This document shows positions 36,303 to 45,827 of a stretch of 64,000 bases of DNA, piece by piece (position 1 is the stretch's first letter; each line of letters starts with the position of its first letter). A program made the translations under genes and the position numbers. Below the pieces are notes generated by a model, which saw only the letters and a program-made list of their open reading frames with translations, was not told the origin of the DNA and ran no database searches. Origin of the DNA: an uncultured Flavobacteriaceae bacterium (GTDB lineage Bacteria; Bacteroidota; Bacteroidia; Flavobacteriales; Flavobacteriaceae); NCBI GenBank assembly GCA_947494695.1, contig CANLWB010000015.1:1-64000 (forward strand), written 5' to 3'.

Positions 36303-36952
36303 TAAATCTCCGCAATAACACTTTCACCTCCGCGAACCTTTTGATTAAGCTCTACTTTGATATTTGTATCCAATGGCAAAAACAAATCAACTCTGGAACC
36401 AAATTTTATAAAGCCAGAATCTGCACCCTGTACAGCCTTATCGTTTAATTTGGCATAGTTTACAATACGTTTTGCTAAAGCTCCCGCAATCTGTCTGTAA
36501 AGCACTTTTCCATACGTTTCATTCTCTACTACAACAGTTGTGCGTTCATTTTCTTCGCTTGCTTTAGGGTGCCAGGCTACTAAATATTTTCCAGGATGAT
36601 ATTTGCTAAAAATAACATGCCCAGCAATAGGATAACGTGTAACATGAACATTTATTGGAGACATAAAAACACTAACCTGTAGACGCTTTTCTTTGAAGTA
36701 CTCCTTTTCAAAAACCTCTTCAATAACAACCACTTTTCCATCAACCGGAGAAATCACTTGTTTGTCATTTGTTTGAGTATGACGTTTAGGGTTTCTAAAA
36801 AATTGCAGGATAAGAACTAAAAATACTAAGAGCACAAGTAGAATACTTGTCCTTAGCCACATAATTTCAATGAAACTGTCAACCAGTAAATAGGATGCAA
36901 TAATGAATATAAAAGTAATTAATATGATTTTGTGGCCTTCTTTATGAAACAT
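36302..36952 (-). CDS. psd: Phosphatidylserine decarboxylase, short bacterial type
   Basis: Makes phosphatidylethanolamine from phosphatidylserine at the membrane. The 216-residue proenzyme has two N-terminal membrane spans (about 8-27 and 36-51), the core SPVDGKVVVIE and SPINVHVTRYPIAG motifs, and the self-cleavage site FIKFGSRVD, where Gly185-Ser186 breaks to make the pyruvoyl group. It overlaps cdsA upstream by 11 bp and the ACBP gene downstream by 1 bp. Confidence 0.94.
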   Translation of the reverse strand: MFHKEGHKIILITFIFIIASYLLVDSFIEIMWLRTSILLVLLVFLVLILQFFRNPKRHTQTNDKQVISPVDGKVVVIEEVFEKEYFKEKRLQVSVFMSPINVHVTRYPIAGHVIFSKYHPGKYLVAWHPKASEENERTTVVVENETYGKVLYRQIAGALAKRIVNYAKLNDKAVQGADSGFIKFGSRVDLFLPLDTNIKVELNQKVRGGESVIAEI

Positions 36953-37763
36953 ACTGTAAAATTCTTAAAAATAAATATATAAATGGAGCAGCAAAAATGA
37001 TGCTATCCAAGCGATCTAACATTCCACCATGGCCGGGCATTATAGCACCACTGTCTTTAACCTGCGCTTGTCTTTTAAACTTGGATTCTATAAGGTCTCC
37101 AAGGGTTCCAAATACGCTAATAATAATGCTTAAGACGAGCCAGCTTGAGAAGCTCAAGAGTTCTGTAAAGGTAGCAATAAAATAGCTTGTTACACACGAA
37201 AAAAACAAACCACCAAGAAAACCTTCCACCGTTTTTTTAGGTGAAATCTTCTCAAAAAGCTTTTGTTTACCAAAATTTTTACCCACCAGATATGCGAAGG
37301 AATCGTTCACCCAAATCAATATGAATGCACCTAACAATATATTCGGGTTATAGTTTTCAAAATAGTTTGCAATTAAAATTAAAAATACAAAACCACTGGA
37401 TAAGTAAAAGGTTGTAAGTATAAAGCGTTTCGATGCGAATAAGGGAATGATTTTCTCTGAAAACAAATCTTTAATTAAAAAGAGATTAACAAAAAGTGAT
37501 ATGACTACCAATATTTGTGTTGCTTCATCTAAACCTATACTTGTGCTTAATACGGTTTGCCAATATGCAAAAATAGCATAAAGAACAGCAAAAATAATGT
37601 ATGGAATAAAGCTTTTAAGTTGAATAAGCTTTTTAAACTCGAATAAAGATACAATGCCAAAAACAAAAAAAAGAGCTAATAAAAGTTGTTCATAGTTTAA
37701 ACAAAGAATTAACAGCAAGACATAGAGTAGTCCAGAAAATGACCGAATAAGAATTTCTTTCAT
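36942..37763 (-). CDS. cdsA: Phosphatidate cytidylyltransferase
   Basis: CdsA makes CDP-diacylglycerol, the precursor of phosphatidylserine used by Psd. The 273-residue integral membrane protein has about eight spans and the C-terminal signature (GDLIESKFKRQAQVKDSG, then MPGHGGMLDRLDS). It starts 1 bp after the LUD gene stop and overlaps psd. Confidence 0.95.
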   Translation of the reverse strand: MKEILIRSFSGLLYVLLLILCLNYEQLLLALFFVFGIVSLFEFKKLIQLKSFIPYIIFAVLYAIFAYWQTVLSTSIGLDEATQILVVISLFVNLFLIKDLFSEKIIPLFASKRFILTTFYLSSGFVFLILIANYFENYNPNILLGAFILIWVNDSFAYLVGKNFGKQKLFEKISPKKTVEGFLGGLFFSCVTSYFIATFTELLSFSSWLVLSIIISVFGTLGDLIESKFKRQAQVKDSGAIMPGHGGMLDRLDSIIFAAPFIYLFLRILQYVS

Positions 37764-37764
37764 T

Positions 37765-38373
37765 CTATAAATCTTCTAAAAGCAGTAGGTATAGGTTTTT
37801 TGCGCTACTACCATAACTTAAGAAATCTTTGTCATCCTCAGATTTGAAGTGTTTTATGGTGGTAATATTAGTTGGGATTTTCTGTCTGTTTTTAGATTTT
37901 ATACCTCGCAGACCCTCTCCTATATTTTCAACAATTTGACTCGTCGTTGCATAAACAATAAAATTTACCGGTAATTCTGTAAGTTTCTTTTCGAAGATAT
38001 GTTTTGAAGAGATAAGAAGCGATCCATCGTTGGCAATAAGGTTTTCGCATGTGGTAAGAAAAAACGTGGAATCACCAACTTTATTCGTTGCATGTAAATT
38101 AGAGTTCTCAAATTTGTTTTTTAAATTATCATCAAGTAGTAAGGCCCTTTTTTCTTTCCAATTGTTCTCCTCAAGTATGTACTCTAAATTGTTAAATATT
38201 TCGTTTAAACTTTCACAATATAAGAACTTGCCACCATTAGCTTTGAAGTTTATGGTAAACCTTTCATCTATTGGCAGTTTTACTTCCGGCATGTATTTAC
38301 CGCGACTGTCCGATTTCAATTCTTTCCCTGAACGCTCAGATTTCGAACCAAAAATTTTTTTAAAAAGACTCAT
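37765..38373 (-). CDS. LUD-domain (LutC/YkgG-like) protein
   Basis: A 202-residue protein with the LUD fold seen in lactate-utilisation proteins: LLDDNLKNKF, GDSTFFLTTCENLIANDGSL, and IVYATTSQIVENIGEGLRG. Stand-alone LUD proteins of this kind are widespread in Flavobacteria beside lipid or ftsH genes; their role is unknown. It is the first gene of the operon running to the ACBP gene. Confidence 0.85.
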   Translation of the reverse strand: MSLFKKIFGSKSERSGKELKSDSRGKYMPEVKLPIDERFTINFKANGGKFLYCESLNEIFNNLEYILEENNWKEKRALLLDDNLKNKFENSNLHATNKVGDSTFFLTTCENLIANDGSLLISSKHIFEKKLTELPVNFIVYATTSQIVENIGEGLRGIKSKNRQKIPTNITTIKHFKSEDDKDFLSYGSSAKNLYLLLLEDL

Positions 38374-38413
38374 CTAAGTGGTTGCTATTAACAGAATTCT
38401 CTTTGAGGTTCAT

Positions 38414-38421
38414 CAAATATA
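38414..38421 (-). promoter_or_regulatory. Predicted -7 box of the LUD-cdsA-psd operon (TATATTTG)
   Basis: TATATTTG on the minus strand, 40 nt before the LUD ATG and directly beyond the ftsH terminator palindrome. Confidence 0.45.
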
Positions 38422-38461
38422 AAAAATCTTAAATTAATCATATGATTAATTTAAGATTTTT
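38422..38461 (-). terminator. Perfect 40-bp palindrome between ftsH and the LUD gene
   Basis: AAAAATCTTAAATTAATCAT and its exact inverse meet at CATATG. On the minus strand it ends in a T run, so it terminates ftsH. Confidence 0.8.
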
Positions 38462-38494
38462 ACTAAAACGTTAACAAAATAAGTTATTATATGG

Positions 38495-40435
38495 TTATTT
38501 ATCTAAATTCTCACGTTTTTCCTTCTCGAAAGTACGCTTTCCAAATATGTTTTCAAGGTTGTCTTTGAAGATCACTTCCTTCTCTAAAAGTTCTTCTGCA
38601 AGCTCTGTTAATTTGTCTTTATTGTCTTCTAATAATTCAATTGCTCTTTGGTATTGTTTTTCAATAATATCTGAGATTTCTCTGTCAATTAACTCTGCTG
38701 TTTGTTCGCTGTAAGGCTTTGTGAAACCATACTCATTTTGTCCAGAGTCGTAATAGGTTAAATTACCTATTTTATCACTAAGGCCATAAATAGTTACCAT
38801 AGCTCTGGCTTGCTTTGTGACCTTTTCTAAATCACTAAGTGCACCTGTAGATATTTTATCGAAAATCACTTTTTCTGCGGCACGACCACCAAGAGCGGCA
38901 CACATCTCATCCAGCATTTGTTCTGGCCTAACAATTAAACGTTCTTCAGGTAGATACCAGGCCGCACCTAAGGATCGACCGCGAGGTACAATGGTTACTT
39001 TTACTAATGGAGCAGCATGCTCTAACATCCAACTTACTGTAGCATGTCCAGCTTCATGGTAAGCTACCGCTTTTTTCTCACTAGGTGTAATGATTTTATT
39101 TTTCTTTTCTAATCCACCAATAATCCTGTCAACAGCATCGAGGAAATCCTGTTTGTCTACAGCTTTTTTACCATTTCTTGCAGCAATTAAGGCAGCTTCA
39201 TTACACACATTAGCAATATCGGCACCAGAGAATCCTGGTGTTTGTTTCGATAGGAAATCGGTATCTAAATCTTTAGATTTTTTAAGCGGTCTTAAGTGGA
39301 CTTCAAAAATTTCTTTACGTTCACGAACATCTGGAAGGTCTACAAAAATTTGTCGATCAAAACGTCCGGCACGCATTAATGCTTTATCTAAAATATCGGC
39401 TCTATTGGTAGCGGCCACAACAATAACATTCGTATTGGTGCCAAAGCCATCCATTTCTGTTAGTAACTGGTTCAATGTGTTTTCACGCTCATCGTTACTT
39501 CCAGACATGGCATTTTTTCCTCTTGCACGTCCAATGGCGTCTATTTCATCAATGAAAATAATAGATGGAGATTTTTCCTTGGCTTGCTTGAATAAATCTC
39601 TAACACGAGATGCTCCAACCCCAACAAACATTTCTACGAAATCTGAACCTGATAGGGAAAAGAAAGGAACTTTTGCTTCGCCAGCTACTGCTCTTGCCAA
39701 TAATGTTTTTCCGGTTCCCGGAGGCCCCACCAGTAAAGCTCCTTTAGGAATTTTACCTCCCAACGTTGTATATTTTTCAGGGAATTTAAGAAAGTCTACA
39801 ATTTCCTGAACTTCTTCTTTAGCACCTTCTAAACCAGCAACATCTTTAAAAGTCGTTTTTACTTCGGTATTTTGGTCGAAAAGTTTCGCTTTAGATTTTC
39901 CAATGTTGAAAATTTGTCCTCCAGCACCACCAGCGCCACCACCAGACATACGTCGCATGATAAAAATCCAAACACCGATAAGCAGTATAAATGGTAATAT
40001 GCCCATTAATAGGTTACCCCAATCATTTGTTTCAGTATCGAAGGTTATAACAGGTTTAGCCGATAAATCTTTTGTGATCTCATTTAACCGGTTTTCAAAA
40101 TTTTGAAGGTCTCCAAATTCAAATTTGTAATTGGGTAATCTTGTTGCCGAAGGAATAAGACTTGTAGGCTTAGAGTTTTTATGGATTTCCTTACTCTCAG
40201 CATCTTTTGTTAAATAAACTCTGGCAACTCGGGTGTTCTTTACAATGTCAACTTTTTCAATATCTCCTGCATCTAGATAGCTAAAGAAATCTGAAGGCGT
40301 AGTCATGTTTTCATCCTGATAGCCTCCATTGTTAAATAATTGAAAGCCTAAGAAGACTGCGATAAGTATTCCGTAGATCCAATATGGGCTAAATTTTGGC
40401 TTTTTGTCTTTTGTATTTTTTTTATCGTTTACCAT
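38495..40435 (-). CDS. ftsH: ATP-dependent zinc metalloprotease FtsH
   Basis: FtsH degrades membrane and regulatory proteins. The 646-residue protein has two N-terminal membrane spans around a periplasmic domain, a Gly-rich linker (MSGGGAGGAGG), the AAA core with GPPGTGKTLLARA, FIDEIDAIG and the second region of homology, and the zinc site AYHEAGHATVSW. Length and order are standard. It follows rsfS by 9 bp. Confidence 0.97.
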   Translation of the reverse strand: MVNDKKNTKDKKPKFSPYWIYGILIAVFLGFQLFNNGGYQDENMTTPSDFFSYLDAGDIEKVDIVKNTRVARVYLTKDAESKEIHKNSKPTSLIPSATRLPNYKFEFGDLQNFENRLNEITKDLSAKPVITFDTETNDWGNLLMGILPFILLIGVWIFIMRRMSGGGAGGAGGQIFNIGKSKAKLFDQNTEVKTTFKDVAGLEGAKEEVQEIVDFLKFPEKYTTLGGKIPKGALLVGPPGTGKTLLARAVAGEAKVPFFSLSGSDFVEMFVGVGASRVRDLFKQAKEKSPSIIFIDEIDAIGRARGKNAMSGSNDERENTLNQLLTEMDGFGTNTNVIVVAATNRADILDKALMRAGRFDRQIFVDLPDVRERKEIFEVHLRPLKKSKDLDTDFLSKQTPGFSGADIANVCNEAALIAARNGKKAVDKQDFLDAVDRIIGGLEKKNKIITPSEKKAVAYHEAGHATVSWMLEHAAPLVKVTIVPRGRSLGAAWYLPEERLIVRPEQMLDEMCAALGGRAAEKVIFDKISTGALSDLEKVTKQARAMVTIYGLSDKIGNLTYYDSGQNEYGFTKPYSEQTAELIDREISDIIEKQYQRAIELLEDNKDKLTELAEELLEKEVIFKDNLENIFGKRTFEKEKRENLDK

Positions 40436-40444
40436 CTGATTTTT

Positions 40445-40816
40445 TTAGTAACTGGTTTCCACAACTGTTGTTTTAGCATCTCCCCAAAGACTCTCTATGT
40501 CGTAATACTCTCTAATATGTTTTTGGAAGACGTGTACAACAACGTTTATGTAATCGATCAACACCCACTCGGCATTGTCTACTCCTTCGGTATGCCAAGG
40601 ATTATCTTTAAGTTCTTTGCTTACTTTTTTTTGTATTGAATTAACTATGGCGTTTACTTGTGTGTTTGAAGTTCCTTCACAAATTATAAAGTAATCACAA
40701 ACCGTATTGTCAATCTCTCTTAAATCCAGAATATTTATCTCTTTGCCCTTAACATCTTCAATGCCATTTATTATTACCGATATTAGTTGGTCTGCGCTTA
40801 TATTTTCTTTCGCCAT
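40445..40816 (-). CDS. rsfS: Ribosomal silencing factor RsfS
   Basis: RsfS binds uL14 on the large subunit and blocks subunit joining under starvation. The 123-residue protein has the family motif EINILDLREIDNTVCDYFII, CEGTSNTQVNAI, and WHTEGVDNAEWVLIDY. The neighbouring ftsH is the usual Bacteroidetes order. A -7-like box TAACTTTG (minus, 40836-40843) lies 20 nt upstream. Confidence 0.93.
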   Translation of the reverse strand: MAKENISADQLISVIINGIEDVKGKEINILDLREIDNTVCDYFIICEGTSNTQVNAIVNSIQKKVSKELKDNPWHTEGVDNAEWVLIDYINVVVHVFQKHIREYYDIESLWGDAKTTVVETSY

Positions 40817-40909
40817 TAAATTTATTTAATTTATGCAAAGTTATTATTTTTTTAGTTCTTTACGCTTTAAAAAAAACATAAGATTTTTTAGTGACACAAT
40901 AACTTCAAT

Positions 40910-41641
40910 ATGCTTATAGTCAAACTTAATGCCATCGATTCCACAAACAGTTACTTACGCAAGTTAAGTGTGGAAGAAATCGTAGACGATTTTACCGCTG
41001 TAATTGCTGAAAGGCAGACTAACGGACGTGGGCAAATGGGGACTATTTGGAGTTCTGAAGCAGCAAAAAACCTGACCTTCAGTGTTTTTAAGGATGTGTC
41101 TAAGTTTCGATTAGAAGACCCTTTTTATATTAGTATTGTGACATCTTTAGCCCTGCTTAAGACCCTTCAATTTTTTTCAATTTCTCGACTAAGTGTAAAA
41201 TGGCCGAACGACATTTTGTCAGAAGACAAGAAAATTTGTGGAATTTTAATCGAAAATGTCATAAAATACAACACTATTAACGCTTCTGTTATTGGTGTTG
41301 GATTGAATGTAAACCAGACAGAATTTGAAAATTTACCGCAGGCATCGTCATTAAAAAATGTATCTGGAAAGGTTTTCGATCTTGATGAGTTGGTTCATCG
41401 TATTTTAATGAATTTAAAGCATTATTTCTTCTTTTTAGAACGTGGTGAGTACTATGTTTTAAAAGAAGAATACGAAAGATATTTGTTTAGAAAAGACAAG
41501 CCTTCCACATTTAAAGATGAAGAAGGCCTTATATTTTCAGGGTTTATAAAAGGAGTTTCCAATTGTGGAAAACTTCAGGTGTTACTTCAGGACGATATTA
41601 TAAATGAATACGACCTTAAAACCATTACCCTGCTCTATTAA
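40910..41641 (+). CDS. birA: Biotin-[acetyl-CoA-carboxylase] ligase
   Basis: Attaches biotin to carboxylase carrier protein. The 243-residue protein begins with the LNAIDSTNSYLRKL substrate loop, then AERQTNGRGQMGTIWSS (biotinyl-AMP site, GRGQ), KWPNDILSEDKKICGILIEN, and a C-terminal SH3-like domain. It lacks the N-terminal DNA-binding domain of E. coli BirA, so it is not a repressor. Divergent from rsfS; its 3' end overlaps the SRPBCC gene by 4 bp tail-to-tail. Confidence 0.95.
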   Translation: MLIVKLNAIDSTNSYLRKLSVEEIVDDFTAVIAERQTNGRGQMGTIWSSEAAKNLTFSVFKDVSKFRLEDPFYISIVTSLALLKTLQFFSISRLSVKWPNDILSEDKKICGILIENVIKYNTINASVIGVGLNVNQTEFENLPQASSLKNVSGKVFDLDELVHRILMNLKHYFFFLERGEYYVLKEEYERYLFRKDKPSTFKDEEGLIFSGFIKGVSNCGKLQVLLQDDIINEYDLKTITLLY

Positions 41642-42033
41642 ATTGAATTGGGAATACGAGTTGCCAGTGTTTCTATAAATTTACTTATAGGTCCTTTAAC
41701 CATCATGGCCATCATGGGATTGAAATCACCAGAAAACCTTAATTGTACGTTGCTTGAGCCTGAGTCTATTTCGGTAATATCACCCACTAAAGAAAAATCC
41801 AATTTTCCCCCTGCAGCGCCCAAAACGATTTTACTATGAGGTGTTGTTTCTTTCTTTTTAAGGATAATTTCGGGCATACCCTTTAATGCAAATAGGAACT
41901 TGTCTTCTTCTAAAACTTCAAACTTACTAATGTTCTCAGGCATTAAAGATTCAAAATTCTTAACGTCTGAAAGAAATTCAAATACGTCTTGAGCCGATTT
42001 AGCTATATTAATTTTTGGTGATTCTAAATTCAT
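41638..42033 (-). CDS. SRPBCC-fold (START-like) protein
   Basis: A 131-residue polyketide-cyclase/START-like protein: the first 30 residues have the pattern SAQDVFEFLSDVKNFESLMP typical of the fold, and the C-terminal helix begins PMMAMMVKGPISKFIETLA. It probably binds a hydrophobic ligand; specific role unknown. It follows pyrE by 24 bp on the same strand and is likely co-transcribed. Confidence 0.82.
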   Translation of the reverse strand: MNLESPKINIAKSAQDVFEFLSDVKNFESLMPENISKFEVLEEDKFLFALKGMPEIILKKKETTPHSKIVLGAAGGKLDFSLVGDITEIDSGSSNVQLRFSGDFNPMMAMMVKGPISKFIETLATRIPNSI

Positions 42034-42057
42034 AATGTTCGTTTTGCTTGGCTTATA

Positions 42058-42702
42058 TCAATTAGCATTCCATTCTGATGGATTACTGTTCCATTCAGCT
42101 AAAGTTTTTAATTCTTCTTCCGAGATGTACTTGGTATCTAAAGCCTGTTCTAACAAGTTTTCGTAGTTGCTTAGCGTGTAAAGTTCGATGCCTTCTTTTT
42201 CAAAATTTTGATCAGCTACTTCGAAGCCATAAGTAAAGATAGCAATCATACCTTTTACATTTACATGAGCCTCCTTAAGTGCTTTTACAGCATTTAAGCT
42301 GCTTTTGCCCGTGCTAATTAAATCTTCAACAACAACAACATTTTGGCCGCCTTCAATAAAACCTTCAATTTGGTTTTTTCTACCGTGCCCTTTAGCATCC
42401 GGTCTTACGTAAATAAAAGGGAGTCCTAAATAGTCTGCCACTAGCATGCCTATGCCAATAGCACCGGTAGCAACACCTGCAATAGCGTCCGGTCTTCCAT
42501 ATTGTGCTTCAATTTGCTTACCCATTACTTCGCTTATATAGTTACGAATTGGTGGGAAAGACAAGGCAATACGATTGTCGCAATAAATTGGTGATTTCCA
42601 TCCAGATGCCCAGGTGAACGGCTCTTTTGGACTAAGCTTAATAGCGTTAATCTGAAGTAAAACTTCTGCGGTTTTCTTAGCGGTTTCTTTGTTAAAAATC
42701 AT
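42058..42702 (-). CDS. pyrE: Orotate phosphoribosyltransferase
   Basis: Converts orotate and PRPP to OMP in pyrimidine synthesis. From the ATG at 42702 the protein has 214 residues, the usual length; the frame extends 60 nt further but MIFNKETAKKTAE is the family start. Motifs: WASGWKSPIYCDNR, GVATGAIGIG, YVRPDAKGHGRKNQIEG, and the PRPP loop VVVEDLISTGKSS. Confidence 0.95.
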   Translation of the reverse strand: MIFNKETAKKTAEVLLQINAIKLSPKEPFTWASGWKSPIYCDNRIALSFPPIRNYISEVMGKQIEAQYGRPDAIAGVATGAIGIGMLVADYLGLPFIYVRPDAKGHGRKNQIEGFIEGGQNVVVVEDLISTGKSSLNAVKALKEAHVNVKGMIAIFTYGFEVADQNFEKEGIELYTLSNYENLLEQALDTKYISEEELKTLAEWNSNPSEWNAN

Positions 42703-42822
42703 GATGGCTAAAATACATATAAATTTAGATTTTTTTAACAGTTGAAAATATTTTTTCGACATTAAGCCGATGTGTAGTTAAAAATGATATTTTTACGGTA
42801 TTAAAATTTTCAATTTTAAAGT

Positions 42823-43404
42823 ATGTATAAAGTTTTTGTGGGAGATAAACCTATTATCCTAACGACTAAAATTGAACAGGAAACCTATTTTAAAAATTAT
42901 TTACTGGATACGGTAAATATTGGAAAAGTTATAAAAGAGCTTAATAAAACACCTCTTGAAGAAGTTAGACTTATTCATAAAAATAAGGATAAACTTTTAA
43001 AAAAATTCTTAAAAACATTACCTAACGTTGTCGCGGGAGGAGGGAAGGTGTATAATGAGAACAATGATATCCTTTTTATATATCGAAACGATAAATGGGA
43101 TTTGCCAAAGGGAAAAGTTGAAGGGAATGAAACCATAGAGAAAACGGCAATTCGGGAGGTATCTGAAGAAACTGGAGTTAGTGGGCTGGAAATTACAAAA
43201 CCTCTGGATACCACATATCATATTTTTAAGCGTAATGGTAAGTATAAAATTAAGATTACGTATTGGTTTGAAATGAAAACCAGTTTTAATGGTAATCTTT
43301 ATGGACAGGAAGAGGAAGGAATCACCGAAGTTAAATGGTTGAATAAAAATCAGACCGAAAAAGCCCTGATGAACTCTTATTCCAATATAAAATTACTGAT
43401 TTAA
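42823..43404 (+). CDS. Nudix hydrolase
   Basis: A 193-residue protein with an N-terminal region of about 70 residues and a Nudix domain. The Nudix box GKVEGNETIEKTAIREVSEETGV (about 98-120) is complete, with the REVSEETG metal-binding glutamates. Substrate unknown; it may hydrolyse a nucleotide diphosphate derivative. Divergent from pyrE, 120 bp away. Confidence 0.9.
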   Translation: MYKVFVGDKPIILTTKIEQETYFKNYLLDTVNIGKVIKELNKTPLEEVRLIHKNKDKLLKKFLKTLPNVVAGGGKVYNENNDILFIYRNDKWDLPKGKVEGNETIEKTAIREVSEETGVSGLEITKPLDTTYHIFKRNGKYKIKITYWFEMKTSFNGNLYGQEEEGITEVKWLNKNQTEKALMNSYSNIKLLI

Positions 43405-43469
43405 ACCCATGCTCATGGTGTTTAGCTTTTCGATTAAATACGTATCTAATATAATTAAATCAAATACAT

Positions 43470-45221
43470 TTAATGCTTTAACCTGTATATAGGGTATCTC
43501 ATGTGTGCTTTTTCATAATTTTCGCTTTGCTTGTGTATCCAGTCTAATTGAGCATACCAATTCTTACTAAAACCGGGATCTTCCTTTTTGCGTTTTTGGA
43601 AAGTGTTCTTCAATTCGGGATTGTGTTTTAATAAGTCTAAAGCCTTGTCTTCCCATACGTAAGGAGAGAAGCCTTCTTTTTGTTGTAAAATAGTATCGAA
43701 GAAATTCCAGTTAAAAAAAGAATCCGGGGCTTGAGGTTCTAAGGTAGCCATTAAATATCTTAAGGCGTTTTGATTGGTGTAAATAATGCAATCACCTTTT
43801 AAGAATTTTACGTCTTGTTCTGTTTTCGAAACGTGCGTATTGTAGTGTTGGTAATGGCCCTCATAAGGAGCCTTTCGGGTTTCAAAACTGTCGATTCTAT
43901 AACGTTCTACTTTTAATATCGAATCTTGCTGCAATGTTGTTATCTCAACCTGATTTAGTTTCAGTAACTCAATAATATTATGCCATCCCTTTGGTATAAG
44001 GTAAGCTTTTGGAACGTCTACAGTAATATCTGGTTTAAAGTAGTTTTGGTAGTTTATGTCTTTGGTAAAAGGCTTATTTCTATCGTACTTTAAACGCGGA
44101 AGTCCTGTGATATCACTCGTAATAATGTCGGCCTCATAGCCTTTAAAGTGTAGTGTAGAAGTTTTTGTGGTGTCCAGTTTCCAGCTAAGCGTGTATGTTT
44201 TAGTATGGTTTATTAGGTTTTTTAAAGTTTCCATACGTTTTTGTTGAATAATCTCATGATCTTCTTCAATAATATCAATCATCGTATTCATAAGGGCATA
44301 GGTGCCCTCAACACGTTGTTTATAAGGTTTAAGCATATGTGTTTCTACCATCATACCAAGCGTGTTAAAAAGGGTTGTGTAACCGGTAGAGTATCTCGGT
44401 GAATCCATAAATTGAGAAAAGCCGTTTTCGGGAACCTCATTAAAAATATTTACATAAGGTGTAATATCCCATTTTTGCGTACTCAATTTATCTTCTAGTT
44501 TAGGCATCATGTGTTCATGAAGGTAAGTGCCTAAAATTCCTCCCAACTTATTGTGCTGTGTAAATAAGTGGGTTAGAGTGTACTGGTAATCGGCTCCGTT
44601 ACTCACATGATTATCGATAAAAACATCTGGTTTTATGTGATGAAAAATTTGAGCGAAAGTCCTAGCATTCTTTGTGTCACATTTTACAAAATCACGGTTT
44701 AAGTCATAATTCCTGGCGTTACCTCTAAAACCGTATTCCTTTGGACCATTTTGATTAGTTCGTGTACTGGAGTTTCTATTTAAACTACCTCCAATATTAT
44801 AAACCGGAATGGTTACCAATACCGTATTTTTAGGTCGATCTATTTTACCCAGAACAATGTCTCTAAAGAGGATCATGGTGGCATCGATGCCATCACTTTC
44901 ACCTGGATGAATACCGTTATTAATTAGTAAAATGCTTTTTCCACTAGTTCTAATTTTGGAAAAATCAAATTCACTATCTGGATTAAGTGTAACTATATGT
45001 AATGGGTTTCCAGAATCGGTCTCACCTATGGCCTTTATAGAGATTTCTGGATAAACGCCTGCCAGATTCTTATAAAATTCTATGGTTTGCTCGTATGTAG
45101 CTGTTTCTAACCCTTCCGTTTTTTCGAAATGTGTTTCGAAATTATGATCTGTTTTTTTGTTAGAATTGGTACATGATATACATAGTATACATAAAATTAG
45201 GGCAACAAGAACCTGTCTCAT
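43470..45221 (-). CDS. M14-family zinc carboxypeptidase-like lipoprotein
   Basis: A 583-residue protein with lipoprotein signal (VALILCILCISC, then TNSNKK). The M14 zinc site is HPGES with the Glu three residues after His; downstream are the second zinc His in FIDNHVSNGADYQ and the catalytic-Glu segment GMMVETHMLKPY. The C-terminal 240 residues are an extra region typical of this Bacteroidetes group. It probably trims peptides in the periplasm. Start taken at the ATG, 9 nt inside a TTG-started frame. Confidence 0.85.
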   Translation of the reverse strand: MRQVLVALILCILCISCTNSNKKTDHNFETHFEKTEGLETATYEQTIEFYKNLAGVYPEISIKAIGETDSGNPLHIVTLNPDSEFDFSKIRTSGKSILLINNGIHPGESDGIDATMILFRDIVLGKIDRPKNTVLVTIPVYNIGGSLNRNSSTRTNQNGPKEYGFRGNARNYDLNRDFVKCDTKNARTFAQIFHHIKPDVFIDNHVSNGADYQYTLTHLFTQHNKLGGILGTYLHEHMMPKLEDKLSTQKWDITPYVNIFNEVPENGFSQFMDSPRYSTGYTTLFNTLGMMVETHMLKPYKQRVEGTYALMNTMIDIIEEDHEIIQQKRMETLKNLINHTKTYTLSWKLDTTKTSTLHFKGYEADIITSDITGLPRLKYDRNKPFTKDINYQNYFKPDITVDVPKAYLIPKGWHNIIELLKLNQVEITTLQQDSILKVERYRIDSFETRKAPYEGHYQHYNTHVSKTEQDVKFLKGDCIIYTNQNALRYLMATLEPQAPDSFFNWNFFDTILQQKEGFSPYVWEDKALDLLKHNPELKNTFQKRKKEDPGFSKNWYAQLDWIHKQSENYEKAHMRYPIYRLKH

Positions 45222-45343
45222 ATCAATCAAATTTGGAGTTATTTTGGAGTTCGTGGTTATAAGAGGTCTAAATTATGAAAAATTGATGAATTGTATTTTG
45301 TGGTTTTTTTCTTATATTTATTTAATTTCTTAAAAGGCTTCAT

Positions 45344-45724
45344 ATGAAAAGTTATAGACTGTCATTTGGTACAATTGGTTTAATTAATGACAATATAGCA
45401 GAGGTCATTGTTGATGAAGGTGTGGAAATAGATGAGATAATGGTCGATGAATACCACGATTTTTTATTGAGCACTCTAGAAGTGCCTTTTTATTTATTAA
45501 TCAATAAAAAGAATTCCTATACCTATACTTTCGGAGCTCAACAGGTGATAACACAATTAAAGGAAATAGATTCTATGGCTGTGGTTACAACTACAGAGGC
45601 TGGAATTATGTCTACCAAAACGTTAATTAGTATGAATTACAATGACACTAGCCTTAACGTTAAAATGTTTCATGAAAGAGAAGAGGCCCTTGCCTGGCTT
45701 AAAAAAGCTAAGACATGCGCTTAA
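45344..45724 (+). CDS. Small STAS/SpoIIAA-like protein (DUF7793-like)
   Basis: A 126-residue soluble alpha/beta protein: GLINDNIAEVIVDEGVEIDE, VPFYLLINKKNSYTYT, then AVVTTTEAGIMSTKTLI and the end HEREEALAWLKKA, which resembles SpoIIAA/STAS-like proteins of Bacteroidetes. Role unknown. An AAAGG sequence 7 nt before the ATG is one of the few Shine-Dalgarno-like sites in the window. Confidence 0.65.
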   Translation: MKSYRLSFGTIGLINDNIAEVIVDEGVEIDEIMVDEYHDFLLSTLEVPFYLLINKKNSYTYTFGAQQVITQLKEIDSMAVVTTTEAGIMSTKTLISMNYNDTSLNVKMFHEREEALAWLKKAKTCA

Positions 45725-45778
45725 CGATTATTACTCAAACGTTTTAGTGTTCTTTCCTGGTAAAATAAGAATTGCGTA

Positions 45779-45808
45779 TTGCTTCTCAATATTTTAAGCG
45801 TAAATTTG
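45779..45808 (+). promoter_or_regulatory. Flavobacterial promoter TTG-N19-TAAATTTG before the SulP gene
   Basis: TTG 45779-45781, TAAATTTG 45801-45808, exact 19-nt spacer; the ATG is 19 nt downstream. Confidence 0.78.
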
Positions 45809-45827
45809 CACCTCCAAAAATTTCGGT

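Noticed and set aside
39090-39809. 239-codon plus-strand frame inside ftsH
   Set aside because: It is the antisense shadow of the conserved AAA core of ftsH.
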